From Megalonaias nervosa (Eukaryota; Mollusca; Bivalvia; Unionida; Unionidae): a stretch of DNA of 64,000 nucleotides. The notes under the pieces were generated by a model that searched no databases, was not told where the DNA came from, and saw nothing but the letters and a program-made list of their open reading frames with translations. This document shows positions 56,346 through 64,000 of this stretch, piece by piece. Each line of letters opens with the position of its first letter. Position 1 is the first letter of the stretch. Location of the stretch: contig JAECUM010009400.1 of NCBI GenBank assembly GCA_016617855.1, forward strand, positions 28,379-92,378. The letters are read 5' to 3'. The translations under genes and the position numbers were made by a program.

Positions 56346-56647
56346 AAACTTAATGATCTGGCACACCAATATAACTTCTATTAACGGTAAATACGTGTTC
56401 TTGTCTGATCGTTGGATGAGTTTCGTGTCTTTGAACTTATAGACAGATGTATCTGATTCTGTGGGATATGGTATGGACCTAGCTACGAATAATTCCTATG
56501 GACTTTGGGATCGGACCTTGATATATCAAAATATTATGTTTCTAGGATTGTACTCCATGGTTCTTGCAGCTGAAGTATGGAAAGAATACATCACCAAACA
56601 ATGTGTTTATATCCACACCAACTATCCAGCCTTAGTTGAACTCATTT

Positions 56648-56762
56648 TTATGTATATTTAATTTAATTGTCTGTTACTTTTAATTTTTTTATTCCATTAC
56701 ATGTTATTGTAATGTAACATTGTTTGCTGGACTTGACCTTGTCCAAAATTGAGTTCATTTCT
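56648..56762 (+). repeat. truncated 5-prime LTR of the Ty3 element
   Basis: TATGTATATTTAATTTAATT, ATTCCATTACATGTTAT and CTTGACCTTGTCCAAAATTG match 60801-60919 at over 90 percent. Both the true start and most of the LTR body are missing, and the sequence passes directly into gag coding sequence. Confidence 0.8.
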
Positions 56763-57312
56763 TCTGGCAAATGGAAAACACTCCCCCACTTTTGATGTTG
56801 TCAGAAATACCAAGGTAGTACCCCCTTTTCTGGAAAAAGACGTAGATCAATATTTTGTTCATTTTGAGAAAATTGCTGAAATTTTGAAGTGGCCAAGAGA
56901 GTACTGGACTCTATTATTGCAATGTGTACTTACTGGTAAAGCTCGTGATATTTACAATTCACTGTCACTACAGCAGAGTGCTAATTATGATGTGATTAAG
57001 GACTATATCTTGAAGGGTTATGAGTTGGTACCCGAGGCTTATCGACAAGGTTTTAGGAATTCTAGAAAATCAACTGACCAGACCTATATCGAACTTGCAT
57101 GGGAAAAAGCACGACAATTTGATAGATAGTGCTTAGCCAAGAAATCTGATCAAGATTACGAAAATCTAAGACAACTCGCATTACTTGAAGAGTTCAAGAA
57201 TTCCGTTCATAGTGACGTTAAGACTTATCTTGATGAGCATAAGGTCGAAACCTTGCAAAATGCTGCTCGTACTGCTGACGAGTATTCCTTACGATTATTT
57301 CTTAGCTCATAA
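56763..57312 (+). pseudogene. Ty3-type Gag (capsid) remnant
   Basis: VVPPFLEKDVDQYFVHFEKI, a Trp-rich WPREYWTLLLQCVLTGKARD and QGFRNSRKSTDQTYIEL form the helical capsid core. There is a TAG at 57127, then the same frame continues to TAA at 57312. The N-terminus is missing because the LTR fragment joins directly at 56762. Confidence 0.8.
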
Positions 57313-57454
57313 AGTTTCTTTGTAAATAAGTCTTCCACTCAGCAGTCTTCTGGTAAATAAAGCATTTCAGCTTAATACGAGCCCTACTAAAACTCAATCT
57401 GGCACAACTTTTAGAAATCAAGTTTCTGATAAGATTGATCAGAAATCCTTATCT

Positions 57455-58123
57455 CTTCCTACGTGTACCTATTCCAAGAAGAAAGGACACGTTATTTCTG
57501 ATTGCTACAAATTGAAAACTAAGCAAGAGAATCAAGACAGACCTATTCCAAATGCTCTTATTTCTAAGAGGTCAAGGTCACGGTCATGTATTGAAAGCAA
57601 TACATTTGTTGGGTTTAATAAATCCCAGTCTGATTTCGTTATGGAGAATTATGAACCATTCATGTCGAAGGGTTCTATATCACTCATGAGTGATTCAGCC
57701 AATCCCATCCCTATTAAAATTTTAAGGGACACGGGTGCTTCTCAGAGCCTTTTATTATCAAGTACTTTGCCTTTTTCTGAGAAGTCTTCTTCTAATGAGA
57801 GTGTTCTCATTCAGGGAGTAGAGTGCGGCTTTGTTAATGTTCCTCTTCATTGTGTAAATTTGTCATCAGACTTAGTTTCAGGACCCGCAACAGTCGGAAT
57901 TGTATCTTCTTTACCCATTGAGGGCATTCATTTATTACTAGGCAATGACCTAGCTGGAGATAAGGTTGTGGTTAATCCACTTGTAACTGACAAGCCTTCT
58001 TTGGATCAGAAAATCGATCGTATTGAAAAAGAATTCCCTGATTTATACCCAGCTTGTACAGTTACAGAGCTATGGCAAAGAAAGCTCTTGAGAATGATGT
58101 TGATAAGGAATGTAATCCTTTAG
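57455..58123 (+). pseudogene. zinc knuckle and retropepsin-like protease remnant
   Basis: CTYSKKKGHVISDC (near 57464) is a CCHC knuckle whose second Cys is Ser. The protease follows: IKILRDTGASQSLLL (active-site DTGA near 57728) and GIHLLLGNDLAGDKV (near 57925). The frame is open from about 57480 to 58123; then it shifts. Confidence 0.8.
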
Positions 58124-58130
58124 CTGACAC

Positions 58131-59100
58131 ATGCATTGGTCAGGCTTTTGGTGCGGTCACTTTCACTCCTCGGATCAATACGGTCACAGTGATCCTATTT
58201 TAACTACTCATTTTCTTTATTCTAATCAGGGTGACAAACGACAATCACTTGTCGTCGAACAGGAAAAAGATCCTGAGATCTCCTGTTTGTTTCAAAGGGC
58301 CATTAGTGAAACTGAAGCCACAGAAGTACCTGTCTGTTATTTCATTAAAAATGGGATTCTTATGAGAAAATGGAGACCTCCCGAGGTACCTGCTTGTGAC
58401 GAGTTGTCAATGAACTATCAAATTGTAGTTCCAAAATCGTACAGACAGGAAATACTTAGCCTAGCCCATGAAACTCCTTTGGCTGGTAATTTGGAGATTA
58501 ATAAAGCTTATCACAAGATCTTGAGTCACTTCTATTGGTCGAAAATCAAAAGTGATGTTTGTGAATACTGCAGATCTTGTCATACTTGTCAAATGGTAGG
58601 AAAACCCAATCAGAAGATACCTAAGGCTCATCTGCAACCTATTCATGCATTCGTCCAACCATTTAGCAAAATAATGGTAGATTGTGTTGGTCCCTTACTT
58701 AAGACCGAGTCAGGTAACCAATACTTTTTGACCATAATGTATGCATCAACAAGATTCCCAGAGGCAATTCCTTTGAGGAATATTAAAACTAAAACAATAG
58801 TAAAAGCTTTGATAACGTTTTTTTTTTTTTACTCAATTTGGCCTTCCCAAATATGTCCAATCTAACCATGGGTCAAATTCTGTGTCTGGAATTTTCCAGC
58901 CAGTTATGCTTGAATTAGGCATCCAGCAATTCAAGTCAAAGTGAAATTATGGTTCGACAGAACTACAACGGAGGTAGCTTTTGAGTCTGGTGATAGAGTT
59001 CTGGCTCTTCTTGCTCATTCATCAAAATTTTCTTCAGATTAGGGATTACGGCCCTTACAAAGTTAAGAAAATTAGTTAAATTATAGTAACAGTACTCCTG
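58131..59100 (+). pseudogene. Ty3-type integrase remnant upstream of the reverse transcriptase
   Basis: A zinc-binding HHCC domain is visible (ETPLAGNLEINKAYHKILSH near 58470 and CRSCHTCQ near 58570), then the first catalytic Asp in KIMVDCVGPL near 58675. A T-run (58819-58829) shifts the frame, and after about 58945 the middle and end of the core, including the catalytic Glu, are missing. A GPYKVKK-type GPY/F C-terminal tail remains near 59053. Confidence 0.8.
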
Positions 59101-59199
59101 GGATGTAAATAGTTAAAAGGAGTACCAGTATGTTGAGAGAGATAGCCAGGTTAATCACGCAATTAATTTAATTATACCTGTCCCACTCATTGAGGAGTT

Positions 59200-60662
59200 A
59201 AGTGATGGAATGCAATCGGACTCTATTGATTTTGGAGGAACAACTCTTCGGAATTCAGAAACTATGAATAATCTGGACCAGAAAGTTTTACATTTGCAAC
59301 AGAAAGGAATGAACTTAAACAGTTATTACTTGAATATGAGCACTTATTTCCAGATGTTCCTACAAGAACAAACAAAATCTACCATGACGTTGGAATTGTA
59401 AATTCCACACCTGTGAAACAACACCCGTACAAGATGAACCCTCTCAAATAGGAATGCTTGAAAAAAGAAATTCAGTATTTATTGGAAAATGATTTCATAG
59501 AGCCGAGTAAAAGTGACTGGGGTTCACAATGTATACTTGTTCCGAAACCAGGTAATACTTTCCTCATGTGCACTGATTATAGAAAGGTGAACAGTGTGAT
59601 TAAAATAGATCCAATTCCATTACCAAGAATCGATGACTGCATTGATAAAATTGGAAATGCCAAGTATGTCACCAAATTTGACTTTCTGAAAGGATTTTTG
59701 CAAATTCCAAGGACGGAAAGGGCAAAGGAAATTACGGCATTTGTGACTCCAGATGGACTTTTTCAATATAGAGTGATGCCATTTGGGATGAAAGGTTAGC
59801 ATAGTACTTTTCCGCGTTTAATGAACATGGTTACATCTGGTCTAGATAATTGTGATGCTTATATCCATGATGTCATCATCTACAACGATACCTGGAAAGA
59901 TCATTTAGTGACAATTTGGAAATTCTTTGAAAGACTCACTGATGCAAGTTTGACAATTAATTTATCGAAAACGGAGTTCTTCCGTGCTTGTATAACATTT
60001 CTAGGACATATCGTGGGACATGGACAAGTTAAACCTATAGATGCAAAGGTAAAGGCTATCTCTGAATTCCCTGTGACTATCAGCAAAAAGCAACTGATGT
60101 GATTTTTTGGTATGGCTGGATACTATCGGAAATTTTGTTCCAATTTTTCCAAAATTGATGAACCCCTGACAAATGTACTGAGCAAGAAAACGAAGCTTCA
60201 TTGGTCTGAAAAATGTCTGGATGCTTTTGATAAGTTAAAGACCATACTTAAGAGTGCACCAGTTCTTACAGCTCCAAATTTAAGCCAATCATTTAAACTG
60301 TCTGTTGATGCAAGTGATGTTGGGTTGGAGTAGTATTGATTCAAGAAGATAGAAATGGTGTTGATCATCCAGTGTGCTATTTTTCCAGGAAATTAAATAA
60401 GCACCAGATAAATTATTCCACAATCGGGAAGGAATGTTTGGCTTTGATATTGGCATTACAACACTTTGAAGTTTGCATTAGTTCAGCTCCTTCTACGATT
60501 ATTGTGTTTAGTGATCACAACCCCCTTACTTTCATCGGCAAGATGAACAACAAAAATCAGAGGTTATTAAGGTGGAGTTTGTTGTTGCAGGAATATAATA
60601 TTGATATCTGGCACATCAAGGGAAAAGACAATTTAATAGCAGATGCACTTTCACGTGTATAA
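59200..60662 (+). pseudogene. Ty3-type reverse transcriptase and RNase H remnant
   Basis: QCILVPKPGNTFLMCTDYRK (59530), ITKFDFLKGFLQIP-like motif (59680, first catalytic Asp) and FGMKG lead to YIHDVIIYND near 59860, where the universal YxDD reads YIHD. Connection and RNase H follow: LSVDASD near 60300, SRKLNKHQINYSTIGKECLA near 60390, VFSDHNPL near 60508 and ADALSRV at the end. Stops lie at 59449, 59797, 60101 and near 60331. Confidence 0.88.
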
Positions 60663-60796
60663 AAATATATTGTTTGATGTATACTGTGTGTCATTCATAA
60701 GATTTCATATCATGGGTTTTTTTAACACATGCATATTTGACCTATAGTAAAAAGAAAGCTTTACTGTATAAATCTTTCTTTTTCTTTATGAGGGGA

Positions 60797-61730
60797 TGCA
60801 TTATGTATATTTAATTTAATTGTTTTATGTTAGTTTTAAATTTGTTTTATTCCATTACATGTTATCGTAATGTAACATTGTTTGCAGGACTTGACCTTGT
60901 CCAAAATTGAGTTCATTTCTGCTTGACCCGATTGACTTTTTTATTTTTTAAATTTCATTTATGTAAACAACTAATAATAGCTTCATTTTTCTCTATGTGT
61001 ATGAGCTTATTGTCAGGATTATTATTCAGGCAAACAAGAAGGCATAAATATGATGATCAGGGTCAGGGTTTTGGAGATTCCTAAGTGAATTTTTGAGGCT
61101 ATTATGCTGTAAATAAACAAGACTCATTAGATCATTCTAGAAGGTTATTTTCCATTAGGTATTGGTTGTTTTTAGAAAATGCTGATTTTAACCTGAGGTC
61201 AAGCAGAGAACTGTAATGTCTTATGACTGTGAGGATTTTACCAGTCGTGCTTTAACATCTAGCACTTTAAGTTGTATTACGTTGTGACCAGTTTGGGCTG
61301 AATTTTATTTTCTTCAAATTATTGAATTCAAGTGATTATTTTCTCTGGAAATACAAAAGTGCTCTGATAGAAATCTTGGATAAAGACATTCACTGGAATG
61401 TATACTGAATTCAAACCTGGAATAATATTTCTGTGATTCAACAAGAACTGTTGACACATCAGCACTTCGCAGACCATAACAGACACGTCATCGCCTTCAA
61501 TTTTGGATCACTTCGGGACTTGAACTGAGTTTTATTCAGGACTTTTTATTACTAGAACTTGTGTCTTTAATTCTTGGATTATTTGTGGATTTAATTCGCA
61601 ATACCGTACGTTCTTTTTTCTCATTTTTCACAATTTATTCCAGGGAAATAAATTATTTGTTAAATTTTACAAAGCTTGTTGTCTTCACTCTTTTCTGTTA
61701 CTTATTTTAAGAGCAAAGACTCGTAACATC
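60797..61730 (+). repeat. 3-prime LTR of the Ty3 element (end approximate)
   Basis: Begins TGCATTATGTATATTT right after the PPT. The end is set at CGTAACA (61724-61730) because a terminal CA is expected; the truncated 5-prime copy cannot confirm it. Confidence 0.55.
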
Positions 61731-62335
61731 ATAAACAAGCAGTCTTCCAGAGATACAAAAATCATGTGCTTCATTTGAAAATTTGCACTCTCTTGCGTTA
61801 AAGTAAATATCTTGTTCAAAGCAAAAGATGTACTTGGGTTAGATAGCATACTTGACGATGCCCTTTCTCGCTAACACGTTTCTAGTTTCCACGAGATGGG
61901 CCCCTGTACGGACTCATACCCACAATAAATTCGACCCTTAACAAACATGTCCAACGTGAAGGAAGATTTGAACATTTGGTTAAATACATGCTTAACACAG
62001 CAGCGCAAAGTACATAAAAGCGGAATTGTACATTATGTAAGGACTTCACTTTAGACACCTTGGCTTTTATACACCTTAGCTGATTTCTTTTCACCAATTT
62101 CAAAACTCAATTTGGCCCTCTTCATGTCACAAGTACTCAACAAGAAATACGCAGCATCTTCAAGTTCTTCTTTTCTTCCCCACTTGGTTATTTGCGCAGA
62201 CTAAATGGACTCGCAGACTCTTCCTCCTCTTTTCTTATTCAGAAACTCATTCAAACTACTCACTAAAGCAAGTTTCAAGATTTTCGCTTGCCAATAGACA
62301 AAACTGTACTAAGAAAAATTCCAGTTTCCTTAATC
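61731..62335. other. non-coding DNA
   Basis: No gene or array seen. Confidence 0.5.
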
Positions 62336-62524
62336 CAGTGTTACCCAAACTGTGATTCTTGTAACACCGGTGGTACGCGAAAGAGTTTCAGGTGGTAAGC
62401 GGCAAAAAAGTAAATCACAACAATCTGAACTAAAAAACTCACTACAGCACTGGGAGAAGGGGTAGGCCGATACGACCGATGCCCCAAAAGGGGTACGCAA
62501 ATGTTAAAAGTTTGGCAAACACCG
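62336..62524. mobile_element. hAT-like MITE
   Basis: Ends CAGTGTTACCCAAACT and, inverted, CGGTGTTTGCCAAACT (13-14 of 16 paired). GGTACGCGAAA and GGGGTACGCAAA form inner inverted words. Flanks CCTTAATC and CCTTAGTT agree at 6 of 8 positions, consistent with a decayed 8-base target duplication. Too short (189 bases) to code. Confidence 0.75.
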
Positions 62525-64000
62525 CCTTAGTTCATACCATTTCAGAACATTTCAGGTTTAACATGTATTCGTCAATGTTTACTTTGACTTTTCATGCTTT
62601 TTCTTAGAATACGAGACATAAGAGTGTGTACAACCGAACAACAGAATGCTAATTTGATAAATATATCTCAAATCTATTTTTTTTTTAAATGGTCATACGT
62701 TAACTTTTTTACAATAGACTTCAATCATAGCTCAGGAAAACCCTAGCAACTGTATGTAGCACCCCAAGTGAACCTTGGTAGTTATCCCATATCTCGTTTA
62801 TAAGAGTACTTATCCCTCAGAAGTAATATTCCAGACTGCTCGTTATAAACCCAAACAGGCAACGGCTTCCAGAGTAGATTTTAATTCAGGACAAAGAACA
62901 GCACTTTGTTTTGTGACTTTAATACGGTTCATTTTACATCACATAGTTTCAGAATTGGGGCTGCCACTGAGGCGACCAGTCAAGGTATCAGCGATAACCA
63001 AATAAGGGAATTAGGCCACTGGAAATCAGATACATGTAAGACATAAATAAGGTTAAGGAGTAGGGTCTCAGCTTTGTAATGCTTCCCTTCCCTTTCATAT
63101 GCATTGCCATTCCCATTCTGATACTTGTGCTACTTTTTATTTCAGGTCTCGCTGGCTTTACAGACGTGAATAACAGGGAAGGGACCTTCTTTTGCTAAGA
63201 TGACCTGCCATCCGTTCCTGACACATCAGTGTCTGCCCGCCATTTGGACCTCGATGAACGTATGTAGGTGATATACTACCTTCGAGAGACCAGCAGTGGA
63301 TACATAATGTACCTGGTGCGTTACGTAGTTCCTCTTTCACCTGCAGAACCCTGTCATAAGTTGGAATCTTTTACAGGACCTTAGGTAACAGTGCATACAG
63401 GATACACCGTAACTAGCCGGGGCGTATGAGGGTACAATGTTTCTTCGCTGAAGCCAACTTGGCTTTACTATCTGACAATGTGTTCTGTAAAGGTGCAAAC
63501 TTTTGTAGATACAATTTCTTTGTACATTCTGTCGGGGTTAGCGTGACATGTAAACATTAAGTTTGACCTATGGGTTGGACTCACCATAAATTGACTGGGA
63601 GGGATGGAACTTGTTCTGCTTTGGGCATGAAATGAATTTTAATTAGGACTCACTTAGTCATCGGTTAAAAGCCAGATAAGAGTGCGGTGTTAACGCAAGG
63701 TCAATAGAAGTAAATGACAACAGTTGCGACTAACCAGGGAAATTTTTAGAAAGTCGGGGGGCCATTTGAAACAGGTGTCATAAATTGTTATTTCTAGAAT
63801 AGTTATTATTAGAAGCTGACTAGAGAGGTTTATTTAGACTTCTATGAGAGTGATAAAATCTTTCGGCGGCTAAAGTAGTAATCTTGACTGGCTAAACTAA
63901 ACGAGGGTAGGTGCGTTCCCAGGCGGATTTTAGGGTTTTAAAGTAATCTCCCTCTCAATATTTGTCAATCCAAGTTTTTTTTGCCGGGGGGGGGGGGGGG
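62525..64000. other. non-coding DNA ending in a G-run
   Basis: No supported gene. The window ends in an unbroken run of G (from about 63984), which may continue beyond it. Confidence 0.5.

Larger units (their letters stand above)
56648..61730 (+). mobile_element. Gmr1-like Ty3/gypsy LTR retrotransposon, inactive
   Basis: Order along the + strand: LTR fragment, gag, zinc knuckle, protease, integrase, reverse transcriptase, RNase H, PPT (GAGGGGA, 60790-60796), 3-prime LTR. Placing integrase before reverse transcriptase is the defining trait of the Gmr1 group within Ty3/gypsy. Every gene is broken. Confidence 0.8.

Noticed and set aside
1..64000. CRISPR arrays, bacterial operons, riboswitches, rRNA
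   Set aside because: Repeat spacing and sequence are those of eukaryotic microsatellites, minisatellites and transposons; nothing supports a prokaryotic origin.

Overview
This is metazoan nuclear DNA: about one third GC, full of microsatellites and minisatellites, with tRNA-derived SINE heads, an intron-containing transposon gene and several classes of animal transposable element. The mix (Polinton/Maverick elements, a Gmr1-like Ty3 retroelement, tRNA-head SINEs) suits a marine invertebrate, perhaps a mollusc, but the window cannot settle the species. I see no convincing host gene, rRNA, functional tRNA, CRISPR array or bacterial operon.

Layout. 1-6.5 kb is non-coding repeat-rich DNA. 7.2-20.4 kb holds the wreck of one or two classical Polintons. 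The + strand carries protein-primed DNA polymerase B, packaging ATPase, a small minor-virion-type gene, a second diverged copy of the polymerase tail and minor gene, an integrase missing its catalytic core, and an N-terminal FYLTLPS-type fragment. The - strand carries a protease, a CxxC protein and a major capsid gene, all broken by stops and shifts.

20.446-37.305 kb is a second, much younger Polinton-like or virus-like element with about 1.28 kb terminal inverted repeats (TIRs). Its left end abuts the old capsid gene and its right end abuts a SINE. It is densely packed: packaging ATPase, a zinc-ribbon/phospholipase A2 protein, a retroviral-type integrase, a PolB-SF1 helicase-HNH block, a zinc-ribbon protein, an HNH endonuclease, and a - strand virion cluster (putative penton or minor protein, membrane protein, phage-like fibre, cysteine protease, Ala-rich pX-like protein, double-jelly-roll capsid protein, amphipathic minor protein, coiled-coil protein). 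Most frame breaks sit on homopolymer runs, and most start codons directly follow a TATA-like AT stretch.

39.37-49.44 kb is a decayed DNA transposon with 289-bp TIRs. It encodes a three-exon PIF1 helicase with a PHD finger on the - strand and, inside the second helicase intron on the opposite strand, a transposase of possible P/THAP9 type. 50-56 kb is microsatellite-rich and ends in a DIRS-like reverse-transcriptase fragment. 56.65-61.7 kb is a decayed Ty3/gypsy element with integrase upstream of reverse transcriptase (Gmr1-like order). A short hAT-like MITE lies at 62.3 kb.

How the young element would work (inference): the integrase inserts it, PolB plus helicase replicate it, and the ATPase, protease, capsid, minor proteins, fibre and PLA2 would build and deliver a particle. 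It therefore reads as an endogenised virus rather than a simple transposon.
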